A stretch of 64,000 bases of DNA from an uncultured Flavobacteriaceae bacterium (GCA_947500525.1 CANMSH010000007.1:124001-188000), one strand, 5' to 3'; positions 18,705 through 27,800 are shown, counted from the stretch's first letter. Translations and numbers: made by a program. The notes: generated by a model from the letters alone, not told the origin.

Positions 18705-20516
18705 ATGAGTTTAGTTACAGCCAAAGAAATAGCCAAAGTGATCAACTTTGATAGATACGGTTTTCTAGGAACCTTTATTGGTTGGATACTGCTTAAAGTA
18801 TTGCGTATTTCTAAACTCAATGAAATTTACAATAAGCATAAAAATAAAAAAGACATTGCTTTTCTAAATGCTATTTTGGATGAGGTACAAATTCAATTTG
18901 AGATCCCAGAAGAAGATTTAAAACGTATTCCTAAAGATGGTGCCTTTATAAGTATTTCTAACCATCCGTTAGGAGGTATAGATGGTATTTTATTGCTAAA
19001 ATTACTGGCAGAGAAAAGACCAGATTATAAAATCATGGCGAATTTTTTATTACATAAGATTGTTCCGTTAAAGCCTTATGTGATGCCAGTGAATCCGTTC
19101 GAAGATAGAAAGGATGCACAATCAAGTGTGGCGGGAATAAAAAGTGCGTTACAACATTTAAAAGACGGTTATCCTTTAGGTATTTTTCCGGCTGGAGAAG
19201 TGTCTACCTATAAGGATGGTAAATTGATTGTAGATAAACCATGGGAAGAGGGAGCTATCAAACTTATTCACAGAGCCAAAGTACCTATTATACCCATCTA
19301 TTTTCACGCAAAAAATAGTAGATTATTTTATTTAATATCTAAAATAAGTGGAACTTTTAGAACTGCGAAATTACCGTCAGAGTTGTTGACCCAGAGTAGT
19401 CGAGTTATCAAAGTAAGAATAGGTAAACCAATCACAGTGAAAGCCCAAGAAGAACATAAGAGCATAGATGATTTTCATGCTTTTATTCGAAAGAAGACCT
19501 ATATGTTAGCGAATCCCTTTCATGGAGAGAGCCCTTTAATTAAGACGCCTAACTTGAAATTGCCAAAACAGCCCAAAGAAATTATTGCGCCGGTAACAAC
19601 GGAGAAAATGGTCACTGAAGTTGAGAATTTGCGTCAAACTGATTCTCGTTTGTTAGAAAGTAAAAATTACGAAGTGTTCTTCGCAGCAAGTGCTCAAATA
19701 CCTAATATTCTACGTGAAATAGGACGATTAAGAGAAATTACCTTTCGGGAAGTTGGAGAAGGTACAAATAATGCGATTGACCTAGATGATTATGACAATT
19801 TTTATCATCATATGTTTTTGTGGGATTCAGCAAATAATTTAGTAGTTGGAGCTTACCGCATGGGGTTAGGTCTAGACATATATAAGCAATATGGAATAGA
19901 TGGTTTTTACATCAATACATTATTTAGGCTTGAACCTGAACTGTATAATATGATGGAACAAACCATTGAAATGGGTCGAGCCTTTATCGTAAAAGAGTAT
20001 CAACAAAAACCAATGCCATTATTTTTGTTGTGGAAAGGTATTGTTCACGTCACCTTGCGTTATCCTCATTATAAATATCTTATGGGCGGCGTGAGTATAA
20101 GTAACCAGTTTTCTAATTTCTCGAAGTCGTTGATGATTGAATTTATGAAATCACATTATTATGACCCTTACTTAGCTCAATATATTCACCCGAAGAAAGA
20201 ATATAAAGTGAAGTTAAATGACGCCGATAAAGATTTTGTTTTTGATGCTAGCAAAGCGGATATGGTGAAATTTGATAAGATTATTGATGAAATAGAACCA
20301 GGTAGTTTAAGAATGCCCGTATTGCTTAAAAAGTATGTAAAACAAAATGCGCGACTCGTAGCATTTAATGTGGACCCTAAATTTAACAATGCCGTTGATG
20401 GTTTGATGTATATACGTATTGCTGATTTACCTGAAAGTACGGTAAAACCTGTAATGGAAGAATTTCAAGCTGAACTAGAACGGAAACTAGCCGAAAGTAT
20501 AAAAAGCGAAGCCTAG
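18705..20516 (+). CDS. olsF: Bifunctional ornithine-lipid acyltransferase (OlsF type)
   Basis: A 603-residue fusion of two acyltransferases. Residues ~80-260 are a PlsC/tafazzin-type O-acyltransferase with the catalytic N-H-P-L-G-G-I-D-G motif (H87, D93) and F-P-A-G-E-V-S. Residues ~325-590 are a GNAT/OlsB-like N-acyltransferase domain (E-V-F-F-A-A-S, I-G-R-L-R-E-I-T-F, G-A-Y-R-M-G). Established work on OlsF of Serratia and Flavobacterium shows both acylation steps of ornithine-lipid synthesis in one protein of this layout. The substrate head group here is inferred; a glycine or serine lipid is an alternative. The stop codon sits in the centre of the downstream terminator. Confidence 0.85.
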   Translation: MSLVTAKEIAKVINFDRYGFLGTFIGWILLKVLRISKLNEIYNKHKNKKDIAFLNAILDEVQIQFEIPEEDLKRIPKDGAFISISNHPLGGIDGILLLKLLAEKRPDYKIMANFLLHKIVPLKPYVMPVNPFEDRKDAQSSVAGIKSALQHLKDGYPLGIFPAGEVSTYKDGKLIVDKPWEEGAIKLIHRAKVPIIPIYFHAKNSRLFYLISKISGTFRTAKLPSELLTQSSRVIKVRIGKPITVKAQEEHKSIDDFHAFIRKKTYMLANPFHGESPLIKTPNLKLPKQPKEIIAPVTTEKMVTEVENLRQTDSRLLESKNYEVFFAASAQIPNILREIGRLREITFREVGEGTNNAIDLDDYDNFYHHMFLWDSANNLVVGAYRMGLGLDIYKQYGIDGFYINTLFRLEPELYNMMEQTIEMGRAFIVKEYQQKPMPLFLLWKGIVHVTLRYPHYKYLMGGVSISNQFSNFSKSLMIEFMKSHYYDPYLAQYIHPKKEYKVKLNDADKDFVFDASKADMVKFDKIIDEIEPGSLRMPVLLKKYVKQNARLVAFNVDPKFNNAVDGLMYIRIADLPESTVKPVMEEFQAELERKLAESIKSEA

Positions 20517-20528
20517 GCTTCGCTTTTT
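20501..20528. terminator. Bidirectional terminator overlapping the olsF stop codon
   Basis: The segment is a perfect 28-bp palindrome made of AAAAAGCGAAGCC, TA and the complement of the first arm. Its left arm codes the last residues of OlsF and the TAG stop lies at its centre (20514-20516). A and T tracts on both ends let it serve olsF and the converging repeat-protein gene. Confidence 0.9.
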
Positions 20529-20533
20529 TGTTT

Positions 20534-21103
20534 TTATTTTCCGAATAAGCGTTGGAAAAAGTTTTTAGCTTTACCAGTGGCTTCTCCAAGTCCTTCTTTT
20601 GCATTTTCGGCTAAATCTGCCAGTTTCTCACCAGCTTCATCCGCAAATTCTCCTGCCTTTTCTGTAACCGTACCCATAACTTCTTTTGCATCCTCAACAA
20701 ATTCTTTCGTTTCTTCGGTAAGATTTTCTTTAAGATCCGCAGCTTTTTCGCTGGCAACATCTAACGCTTTCTTAGCAACTTCTTTTGCATCTTCAAAAAC
20801 TTCCTTCGCTTCTTCTTTCAATTCAGCAGTTTTATCTCCTATTTTCTCGGCAACTTCTTTCGCCGTTTCTTTTGCATTTTCAAACCCTTCTTTCGCATCT
20901 TCTTTCAATTCGGCAGTTTTATCTCCTATTTTCTCTGCAACTTCTTTTGCAGTTTCTTTCGCGTTTTCAAAACCTTCTTTCACATCTTCTTTCAATTCAC
21001 TAGCAGAATCGCTCATGTTTTCGGTAACTTCTTGCACTTTTTCTTTGGCATTTTCGATACCTTCTTTTGATTTTTCCTCTAAATTTTTATTTTCTTCTGA
21101 CAT
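20534..21103 (-). CDS. LEA-like / apolipoprotein-like amphipathic repeat protein
   Basis: A 189-residue, highly charged protein with no signal peptide. Residues 17-103 are three 29-residue repeats (unit ENAKETAKEVAEKIGDKTAE plus LKEDAKEGF), and more degenerate copies continue to about residue 165. The tail K-N-F-F-Q-R-L-F-G-K is basic and amphipathic. The pattern of Ala, Lys and Glu with aromatic residues every 29 fits long amphipathic helices as in group-3 LEA and apolipoprotein-like proteins. A role in desiccation or osmotic protection or membrane binding is inferred. The opposite strand also has a long open frame, a by-product of the repeat composition. Confidence 0.85.
   Translation of the reverse strand: MSEENKNLEEKSKEGIENAKEKVQEVTENMSDSASELKEDVKEGFENAKETAKEVAEKIGDKTAELKEDAKEGFENAKETAKEVAEKIGDKTAELKEEAKEVFEDAKEVAKKALDVASEKAADLKENLTEETKEFVEDAKEVMGTVTEKAGEFADEAGEKLADLAENAKEGLGEATGKAKNFFQRLFGK
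20795..20968. repeat. Two tandem 87-bp direct repeats
   Basis: Bases 20882-20968 and 20795-20881 encode repeats 2 and 3 of the LEA-like protein and are nearly identical at DNA level as well as in protein, differing at a few codons. A third, diverged copy lies at 20969-21055. Such repeats can expand or contract by slippage or recombination. Confidence 0.85.
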
Positions 21104-21128
21104 TTTTATTTAGTTTAAGTTTGTACTA

Positions 21129-21136
21129 CAAATGTA
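21129..21136 (-). promoter_or_regulatory. Probable -7 element of the LEA-like gene
   Basis: TACATTTG on the minus strand matches TAnnTTTG, 26 bp upstream of the ATG at 21103. A TTG at the right distance is not seen, which may mean an activated or alternative-sigma promoter. Confidence 0.45.
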
Positions 21137-21174
21137 TAAAATTTAGAAAATAGTTTATTAGATATTTAGATTGG

Positions 21175-22170
21175 ATGGGAAATACATCAAAAATTGCCGT
21201 TTTAGGAGGCGGAAGTTGGGCAACAGCCATTGTTAAAATGCTATCGGAAAACCTCGAGGAAATAGGATGGTATATGCGTAGTGAAAGTAACGTGGCATAT
21301 ATAAAAGAACATAGGCACAACCCAAGTTATATTACTTCAATAGAATTTAATACTGACCAGTTAGTATTGTCTAGTGATATAAATACAATAGTCGACTATG
21401 CCGATTATTTAATCTTTGCCATACCTTCAGCATTTTTGAATGATGAATTGAAGAAGATTTCGAGGCCATTACATGGTAAAATCATTTTTTCTGCAATAAA
21501 AGGTATCGTGCCTGAATCTGGTAAAATTGTAGGAGAACACTTTTTTGAAGAATTCGATATTCCTCTACCAAATATTGGCGTTATTACCGGACCATGTCAT
21601 GCAGAAGAAGTTGCTCTTGAGCGTTTGTCCTATTTAACAATTGCTTGTCAAGATGAAGAAAAGGCAACCTATATAGCCAAAAATTTATCGAGTAGATATA
21701 TCAATACAAAAATTACCGATGATATAATTGGAACCGAATACGCCGCTATGCTCAAGAATATTTATGCAATTGCTGCTGGTATTGCGCATGGATTAGGCTA
21801 TGGAGATAATTTTCAATCTGTATTGATGAGCAATGCTATTCGAGAGATGAAACGTTTTATTAAAAAAGTGCATAAAATGAAGCGTAATATCAATGACTCG
21901 GCTTATCTGGGAGATTTGTTAGTGACTGGATATTCGGTTTTTAGTAGAAATCGAATGTTCGGGAACATGATAGGAAAAGGGTATACAGTAAAGTCTGCTA
22001 TATTTGAAATGAGTATGATTGCCGAAGGCTACTATGCTGCTAAAAGTGCCTATGAAATTAAAAACGATAAAGATGCTAGAACACCTATCATAGATGTTAT
22101 TTATAGGATTTTGTATGAACAAAAAGAAGCAAAAAAAGAGTTTAAGAAGTTAGCTGATGTATTAGATTAA
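21175..22170 (+). CDS. gpsA: NAD(P)H-dependent glycerol-3-phosphate dehydrogenase
   Basis: A 331-residue GpsA. It has the Rossmann motif V-L-G-G-G-S-W-A-T-A, F-A-I-P-S, S-A-I-K-G-I-V-P-E-S, the signature G-P-C-H-A-E-E-V, the catalytic Lys in A-A-M-L-K-N-I-Y-A-I-A-A-G, and D-L-L-V-T-G-Y-S near the substrate site. It reduces dihydroxyacetone phosphate to sn-glycerol 3-phosphate for phospholipid synthesis. It is divergent from the LEA-like gene. Confidence 0.96.
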   Translation: MGNTSKIAVLGGGSWATAIVKMLSENLEEIGWYMRSESNVAYIKEHRHNPSYITSIEFNTDQLVLSSDINTIVDYADYLIFAIPSAFLNDELKKISRPLHGKIIFSAIKGIVPESGKIVGEHFFEEFDIPLPNIGVITGPCHAEEVALERLSYLTIACQDEEKATYIAKNLSSRYINTKITDDIIGTEYAAMLKNIYAIAAGIAHGLGYGDNFQSVLMSNAIREMKRFIKKVHKMKRNINDSAYLGDLLVTGYSVFSRNRMFGNMIGKGYTVKSAIFEMSMIAEGYYAAKSAYEIKNDKDARTPIIDVIYRILYEQKEAKKEFKKLADVLD

Positions 22171-22186
22171 TTAAAGATAGTCTAAC

Positions 22187-22630
22187 TTAAGAATTCCACT
22201 CATAAAAGTTAGAACCTTCGTTCAATACAAATCCAGTTTCTGGATAAAGATTATTTCCAATTACATTGGTTCTTTCGGTTTCTAAAAACATACCACATGC
22301 CAAAGATTCTCTTACTAATTTCTTTGATCGCTCAATTAGTTTCTTAGAAATTCCTTTACCTCTGCCCGTCGAGCTTACGAATAAGTCATTCAATAACCAT
22401 AACTTTTTCATCCTGGTTGAAGAAAATAAGGGGTATAATTGAACAAATCCAACAAGTTGATTGTTCTCATCTTCGCATACGTAAATTTTAGAATCGTTGT
22501 CCTGTAATCGCGCAGATAGAAATTCTCTAGCTTCAATAATTGCTGTTGGTTTGCGATAGAACACGCGATAAGCATCAAATAACTGAGCTAGTTGTTCTAA
22601 GTCGGTAATTTCAGCATCTCTTATTTTCAT
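22187..22630 (-). CDS. GNAT N-acetyltransferase
   Basis: A 147-residue single GNAT domain: I-R-D-A-E-I-T-D-L at the N-terminus, V-G-F-V-Q-L-Y-P, W-L-L-N-D-L-F-V, the acetyl-CoA loop S-T-G-R-G-K-G-I-S-K-K-L, and a C-terminal F-Y-E-W. The substrate is unknown. It starts three bases after the stop of the aspartate kinase gene and is probably expressed with it, echoing the acetyltransferase-aspartate kinase pair at 16.9-18.7 kb. Confidence 0.85.
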   Translation of the reverse strand: MKIRDAEITDLEQLAQLFDAYRVFYRKPTAIIEAREFLSARLQDNDSKIYVCEDENNQLVGFVQLYPLFSSTRMKKLWLLNDLFVSSTGRGKGISKKLIERSKKLVRESLACGMFLETERTNVIGNNLYPETGFVLNEGSNFYEWNS

Positions 22631-22633
22631 TAC

Positions 22634-23959
22634 TTATACTGTTTCTTGCAAGGTCAATATCTCTTGAAATAATCCTTTATTTAATAGGTTAAGTGCTTCG
22701 GCCTTATTCTTTGTATCGATTAATAAAGACATATTAAAATCACTTCCACCGTAGGAAATCATTCGTATAGGTATTTCTTTGAGACAGTTTAAAACACTCG
22801 CACTGATACCTCTACTTTTTTGAGAAAAATCACCAGCCAAGCAAACAATACTCATGTCATTATCAACTTCAATTTTTCCAAAAGTTTGTAACTCTTTTAC
22901 AATCTTATCAATATGGGTTGGTGTATCTATAGTCAATGATACTGCAACTTCAGATGTCGTAATCATATCGATTGGTGTTTGGTATTTTTCAAAAACTTCA
23001 AAAATTTTCTTTAAAAACCCATAAGCAAGTAACATTCGATATGATTTAATTTTCATAGCAACAATCCCGTCCTTTGCGGCAATGGCTCTAATACCATTAC
23101 TAGCACCACAGTTTTTTATGATGGTGCCTTTGCTTTCTGGGTCGAAAGTGTTTTTTAATAGTACCGGAATGTTATTTTCTTTAGCAGGTATTACACTCTG
23201 AGGATGTAAAATCTTCGCGCCGAAATAGGCTAACTCTGCGGCCTCATCAAACGATATTTCATCTATAGAGAAGGTATTTTCAACATATCTAGGATCGTTG
23301 TTGTGCATACCGTCAATGTCTGTCCAAATTTGAATTTCTTTGGCCTTCAAAGCGGCACCAATAAGGGAGGCACTGTAATCGCTACCACCTCTTTTTAGGT
23401 TGTCTATTTTATTCTCTTGATTCAAGCATATAAATCCTTGTGTAATAATAATGTCTTGAGATATATCGGCAATACTTTTAGAAAGTTTCGTTTTAATTTT
23501 TTTAGTTTCAGGTTCGCCCTGTGCGTCAATCGACATAAAGTCTAATGCTGAAAGCAGTGTTGAATCAATTTGTAATTCAGTTAGATACAATTGAAAAAGA
23601 TTCGTCGATATTAATTCACCTTGTGCTAAAATTTCATGTTCGTTATTGGCCGTGAATCCTCTTAATTTTTCGAAAGATTTTCTAATAAAGGTCAATGCCT
23701 TTAATTGATAGTATTCTGATGCGTATAACCCATCAAGTAAAGCATGATAACTCAGTTCTAAAGAATCGATTAAAGTTTTCGCCTCATCTTCCTTACGTTT
23801 TGCAAGTAGGTTGTGAAATTCAGTGAGCGTATTGGTAGTTCCTGATACTGCCGAAAGAACCACTAGAATAGGTTCTCTATATGTTTGAATTATTTGAGCT
23901 ACTTTCTTTATGTTTTGAGCGTTTCCTACAGAAGTACCTCCGAATTTTAATACCAGCAT
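22634..23959 (-). CDS. Aspartate kinase
   Basis: A 441-residue aspartokinase: L-V-L-K-F-G-G-T-S-V-G at the N-terminus, L-K-R-G-G-S-D-Y-S-A-S, W-T-D-I-D-G-M-H-N-N-D-P-R, then two ACT domains from about residue 300 (A-M-K-I-K-S-Y-R-M and I-V-C-L-A-G-D-F). The start at 23959 removes seven residues ahead of the core strand. It phosphorylates aspartate and is likely feedback-controlled by an end-product amino acid through the ACT domains. It is divergent from the small companion gene at 24057. Confidence 0.93.
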   Translation of the reverse strand: MLVLKFGGTSVGNAQNIKKVAQIIQTYREPILVVLSAVSGTTNTLTEFHNLLAKRKEDEAKTLIDSLELSYHALLDGLYASEYYQLKALTFIRKSFEKLRGFTANNEHEILAQGELISTNLFQLYLTELQIDSTLLSALDFMSIDAQGEPETKKIKTKLSKSIADISQDIIITQGFICLNQENKIDNLKRGGSDYSASLIGAALKAKEIQIWTDIDGMHNNDPRYVENTFSIDEISFDEAAELAYFGAKILHPQSVIPAKENNIPVLLKNTFDPESKGTIIKNCGASNGIRAIAAKDGIVAMKIKSYRMLLAYGFLKKIFEVFEKYQTPIDMITTSEVAVSLTIDTPTHIDKIVKELQTFGKIEVDNDMSIVCLAGDFSQKSRGISASVLNCLKEIPIRMISYGGSDFNMSLLIDTKNKAEALNLLNKGLFQEILTLQETV

Positions 23960-24056
23960 AAGTCCGTTAATTTTTAACAAAAATCTCGAGTTTAGATTGT
24001 TTCAGCAATTTTTTATTCTATTTTTACAAATTATTACAAATAGTTTAAATTTAAAC

Positions 24057-24716
24057 ATGAAAACAATACAAGAAGCAGTTACTACGATTATTAACAGAAC
24101 ACCTTTTATTGAAGAGGCATTGTATGATAAATTAATTAATGTTTCTTCATTAGCGAGAATTATTCAACCAGATGTTGAGAAGGCTTTAAAAAAAGAAGTT
24201 AAATCTGGAGCAATTATGATGGCTATCAATCGGTTATCGCCATCGAGTGTATTGAAAGTTCGGAAAAATGTTAGAAAAATTGCACTTTCCTCAGGAGATT
24301 TTATTGTGAGGTCAGACCTTTGCGATTATACCTTTAAAAACACCAATACGCTCTTGCAAAAAATAGCTCAATTATTGAAAGATATTGAGTCAAAAGAAGA
24401 TACTTTTTTTACAATATCTCAGGGCGTTTTTGAAACAAATATTGTTGCTAGTAAGAGTTTGAAGAGTCAAATTGATGTTATTTTTAAAAATGAGATAGCC
24501 CTTTACTTTTTAGATAATCTTGCCTCCGTCACGATTAAATTGCCGAAATCAAATATGGAACAATCAGGTATTTATTATTTTATTTTGAAACAACTGGCCT
24601 GGGCAGATATACCTGTGCAAGAAGTAATTTCTACAACACATGAAATGACTATTGTGGTAAAGGATGTTGATATAAATCAAACATTTTCAATTTTAATGGA
24701 TATGAAACTTAGTTAG
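24057..24716 (+). CDS. Aspartate kinase-associated protein with ACT-like C-terminal region
   Basis: A 219-residue soluble protein. The N-terminal half is helical (E-E-A-L-Y-D-K-L-I-N-V-S-S-L-A-R-I-I-Q-P) with a helix-turn-helix-like L-S-P-S-S-V-L-K-V-R. The C-terminal half (about 125-219) has a beta-alpha-beta-beta pattern like a pair of ACT modules (S-V-T-I-K-L-P and M-T-I-V-V-K-D). There is no kinase core. Divergence from an aspartokinase gene suggests a link to amino-acid sensing, which is inference. The start was chosen at ATG 24057 because the 20 upstream codons form an implausible hydrophobic extension over the promoter. Confidence 0.7.
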   Translation: MKTIQEAVTTIINRTPFIEEALYDKLINVSSLARIIQPDVEKALKKEVKSGAIMMAINRLSPSSVLKVRKNVRKIALSSGDFIVRSDLCDYTFKNTNTLLQKIAQLLKDIESKEDTFFTISQGVFETNIVASKSLKSQIDVIFKNEIALYFLDNLASVTIKLPKSNMEQSGIYYFILKQLAWADIPVQEVISTTHEMTIVVKDVDINQTFSILMDMKLS

Positions 24717-25985
24717 ATGGCTAAGAAAGATCCATATGCTTCCCTACGCATTAGGGAGTTTAATATTTTTTTATTGGTAAGATTTGCCTTGGTGTTTGGA
24801 TGGTCTATGCAATTTATTATTGTAGAATGGCAGGTTTACAGCATTACGAAGAATCCACTCTCCTTAGGAATTATTGGGTTGATGGAAGTTATTCCGGCTG
24901 TTTCAATGGCTCTATTTGCGGGTCATATTGTCGATCAGAAAGAGAAGCGAAATTTACTGGCCATCTGCATTGCCGCCTTCTCATTAATTAGTTTAGGTTT
25001 GTTTTTATTGACATGGCCAAAATTTATGGAAGGATGGTCACAAAATACCGTGTTGTATTGTATTTACGCTTTGGTTTTCTTTGGCGGATTTTTACGCTCC
25101 TTTTTTGGACCTACGATATTTTCGCTCATCGCTTTAATTGTGCCTAAAAGGTTGTATCCGAATGCGGCTACATGGAGTAGTTCTACATGGCAAATGGCAT
25201 CCGTAATCGGTCCTGCTTTTGCTGGATATTCGATATACGTTATTGGTGTTCATTGGTCTTTGTGTATTGTTTTCGGACTGGTTTTACTCTCGTTATTTTT
25301 CGTGTTTTTCATTAAAAAGAAACCTATATTAAATCCTAAAATTGGAGAGCCTGTTCTTCAAAGTTTAAAGGAGGGTGTAAAGTTTGTGTATAATTCGAAA
25401 GCCATTTTTGGAGCAATTACCTTAGATATGGTTTCGGTTCTTTTCGGAGGAGCAGTTGCTTTGTTGCCTGTGTATGCCCAAGATATTCTAGAAGTGGGGC
25501 CCAAAGGATTTGGGGCATTAAGAGCGGCCCCGGCTATTGGTGCATTTATTACAATGTTATTAACGGCGTACATACCGATTAGTAAAAACGCAGGGATGAA
25601 ACTGTTAGTTGCTATTTTTGGTTTTGGAATCTGTATCATTGTTTTTGGCTTATCGACGGTTTTTTGGATTTCTATTGTAGCTCTCTTCTTTAGTGGTGTA
25701 ACAGATGGAGTTTCAATGGTGATAAGACAAACAATTTTACAATTGAAGACACCTGATAATATGCGAGGTCGAGTGGCTTCGGTAAACTCTATGTTTGTAG
25801 GCTCTTCTAATGAATTAGGAGCTTTTGAAAGCGGATTAACGGCCAAATTGATGGGCACTGTGACCGCTGTTGTCTTTGGAGGCACCATGACCTTAATAAC
25901 AGTTTTAACAACGGCCGTAGTATCACCATCATTTAGAAAATTAGACTTAGAAGAAGATTTAAAAGTCCACGAAAACATGGAATAG
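24717..25985 (+). CDS. MFS transporter
   Basis: A 422-residue membrane protein with about 12 hydrophobic helices and the loop signature G-H-I-V-D-Q-K-E-K-R between TM2 and TM3. It resembles the EntS-like, drug/siderophore-exporter branch of the major facilitator superfamily (N-terminus F-N-I-F-L-L-V-R-F, then V-E-W-Q-V-Y). The substrate is unknown. The ATG follows the stop of the previous gene with no gap, so the two are co-transcribed. Confidence 0.9.
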   Translation: MAKKDPYASLRIREFNIFLLVRFALVFGWSMQFIIVEWQVYSITKNPLSLGIIGLMEVIPAVSMALFAGHIVDQKEKRNLLAICIAAFSLISLGLFLLTWPKFMEGWSQNTVLYCIYALVFFGGFLRSFFGPTIFSLIALIVPKRLYPNAATWSSSTWQMASVIGPAFAGYSIYVIGVHWSLCIVFGLVLLSLFFVFFIKKKPILNPKIGEPVLQSLKEGVKFVYNSKAIFGAITLDMVSVLFGGAVALLPVYAQDILEVGPKGFGALRAAPAIGAFITMLLTAYIPISKNAGMKLLVAIFGFGICIIVFGLSTVFWISIVALFFSGVTDGVSMVIRQTILQLKTPDNMRGRVASVNSMFVGSSNELGAFESGLTAKLMGTVTAVVFGGTMTLITVLTTAVVSPSFRKLDLEEDLKVHENME

Positions 25986-26042
25986 TTTTTTTACGTATTT
26001 TTAGGTATGATTTTTGATGTTATTTAACCTAAATCGAACCCC

Positions 26043-27392
26043 ATGAAAAACGTATGTCTCTTTCTCTTTCTTAGTATAATTTCAGCTTCTTTTGGTCAAA
26101 CAATTAATGGTTTTGTTTTCGACGCCAAAACGAATCAACCGCTAAAAGGTGCCCATGTTTATATAAACTCAATTGAACAAGGAACAACATCGAATTATCG
26201 CGGTAAATTCAGATTAAAACTTCAGAGTGAGCCAAGTGTTGATAGTATTTATATATCACATATTGGATACGAAATAAAAGCTTTCCCTTATGTAAAAGGA
26301 AAAAAAGAATATCTCATTTATTTAGAAACAAATAGTACAGCGCTTAGTGAAGTACGGCTTTCTAATGTGAAGAGAGATTTGAATTATAGACTTCGCTATA
26401 ATAGATTAAGCAGTATGAAAAAAGGTTTGTATTCTTTTGGATCAGCTTTGAAGGATAATAAGATCTATGTGGTTGGGGGAAATGTTACTTACAAAGAAGA
26501 CACATTTAAAAGATTTTTTGAAAGAGGTGATATTGATCTTCTTAGTTTTAGAGACTTGATCCGTGCTTCTAGAGGATATTTTAAAAAGGAATGGTATGGA
26601 GGTGATTTGATGGTATATGATTTGAATTTGGATATGTGGGAAGTGTCAGATATTCAATTTAGAAAAAGAGCCCACCACAACTTGCATATTCATGACAATC
26701 AGTTATATGTTTTGGGTGGGAAAAGGCTCTCTATGGGTAGAAAGTATGAGTATTTAGATGATAAAATAGAGGTGTTTGATAATGAAAAGAATACACTCAT
26801 TGTCGATGATACAAATCCGCATCAAGCGGTGAATTTCGCCTCATTTACACATGATGACAAACTCATTGTGATGGGTGGTTCGATCAAGCAAAAAAGGAAT
26901 GACCAAAAAATATACACCAATAAAGTACATTTATACGACTTAAAATCAGGATATTGGTATGAAATGGCATCTATGCCCGTTGCCAAAGAAACAAATGGAG
27001 TGTTGATAAATAATAAGATATATTTAATTGGTGGTTTTAACAAAAAACCCTTGACTTCTATTGAGGCGTTCGACATAACCAGTGGCAAATGGACAAAGGA
27101 GGGAGAGCTATTCGAAGGTTTTTCGAAACCGGCAGTAGCTTACAATGGAGATATGATTTATGGTTTTGAAAATGGGAAAGTGATTACATTTAATACCAAA
27201 ACAAAAGAATTAAATCAATATTTGATCGATTTGGATCTAAGGGGATCAAATTTGTTTTATGCAAATGATAAATTATACTTGCTAGGAGGATTTAGACAGT
27301 ATAGTTATGCAACGATTCCTTCGGCGAACCTTTATAGTATAGATATCAATGAATTTCAAACTACAAAGATTTACAAGTCAAAAAGGCTGTAA
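26043..27392 (+). CDS. Exported kelch-repeat protein with carboxypeptidase-like regulatory domain
   Basis: A 449-residue protein with signal peptide (C-L-F-L-F-L-S-I-I-S-A-S-F-G-Q). Residues ~19-100 match the CarboxypepD_reg-like beta-sandwich (I-N-G-F-V-F-D-A-K-T-N-Q-P-L-K-G-A-H-V). Residues ~125-445 are kelch repeats with G-G pairs (V-V-G-G-N, V-L-G-G-K, V-M-G-G-S, L-I-G-G-F, L-L-G-G-F), making a beta-propeller of five or six blades. It probably binds a ligand or partner in the periplasm or at the surface. Confidence 0.85.
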   Translation: MKNVCLFLFLSIISASFGQTINGFVFDAKTNQPLKGAHVYINSIEQGTTSNYRGKFRLKLQSEPSVDSIYISHIGYEIKAFPYVKGKKEYLIYLETNSTALSEVRLSNVKRDLNYRLRYNRLSSMKKGLYSFGSALKDNKIYVVGGNVTYKEDTFKRFFERGDIDLLSFRDLIRASRGYFKKEWYGGDLMVYDLNLDMWEVSDIQFRKRAHHNLHIHDNQLYVLGGKRLSMGRKYEYLDDKIEVFDNEKNTLIVDDTNPHQAVNFASFTHDDKLIVMGGSIKQKRNDQKIYTNKVHLYDLKSGYWYEMASMPVAKETNGVLINNKIYLIGGFNKKPLTSIEAFDITSGKWTKEGELFEGFSKPAVAYNGDMIYGFENGKVITFNTKTKELNQYLIDLDLRGSNLFYANDKLYLLGGFRQYSYATIPSANLYSIDINEFQTTKIYKSKRL

Positions 27393-27404
27393 TTAATACT
27401 GGAG

Positions 27405-27800
27405 TTATTTGACAACAATACCTCGCTTATTGAGTATTTTGATAGTTCGAAGTACACTTTCTTTGATGCTGTTTTTCTTAAACAGAAACGTTTTTTCATA
27501 AAGAGTATTATTGGCAAAGAAAGTCAGTTTAAACACGTTGTTTAATTTCAATACTTCGTCTTGCATCAGTTCAATTTTTGCACCAGATTTAGCGGGCAAT
27601 TTTTCTAGTTTATGACGCATCGTTGAGGTTTTTAAATCACCATCGAAACCATGAGAAACAATTAGAATCATTTCAATAGCTTCTTCTTTATCGTTAATCA
27701 AATAGGCGTTCCAATCGTTTGTTTTAAACATTTCATTATAATCATGTGTAATGGCCATATAGATGTCTTCAACTACAGGAATTTTAATATCTTTTTTCAT
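27405..27800 (-). CDS. Conserved flavobacterial protein of unknown function
   Basis: A 131-residue soluble protein with no signal peptide and no motif that I recognise. It has the pattern N-D-W-N-A-Y-L-I-N then I-E-M-I-L-I-V-S-H-G. Its start is directly adjacent to the stop of the molybdopterin oxidoreductase, so it is the third gene of that operon. From memory, homologues in public genomes are sometimes labelled phenylalanyl-tRNA synthetase subunit alpha, but there is no class II synthetase motif here. Confidence 0.65.
   Translation of the reverse strand: MKKDIKIPVVEDIYMAITHDYNEMFKTNDWNAYLINDKEEAIEMILIVSHGFDGDLKTSTMRHKLEKLPAKSGAKIELMQDEVLKLNNVFKLTFFANNTLYEKTFLFKKNSIKESVLRTIKILNKRGIVVK

Noticed and set aside
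20795..20968. Tandem 87-bp repeats as a possible CRISPR array
   Set aside because: The repeats are contiguous, without spacers, and lie inside a coding frame.
20577..21113. 178-codon open frame antisense to the LEA-like gene
   Set aside because: It is Ser/Phe/Ala-rich, mirrors the Glu/Lys/Ala repeat codons of the minus-strand gene, and has no independent promoter or domain.
25358..25978. 206-codon frame antisense to the MFS transporter
   Set aside because: It is composed of residues expected from the complement of hydrophobic codons and is fully inside a well supported transporter gene.
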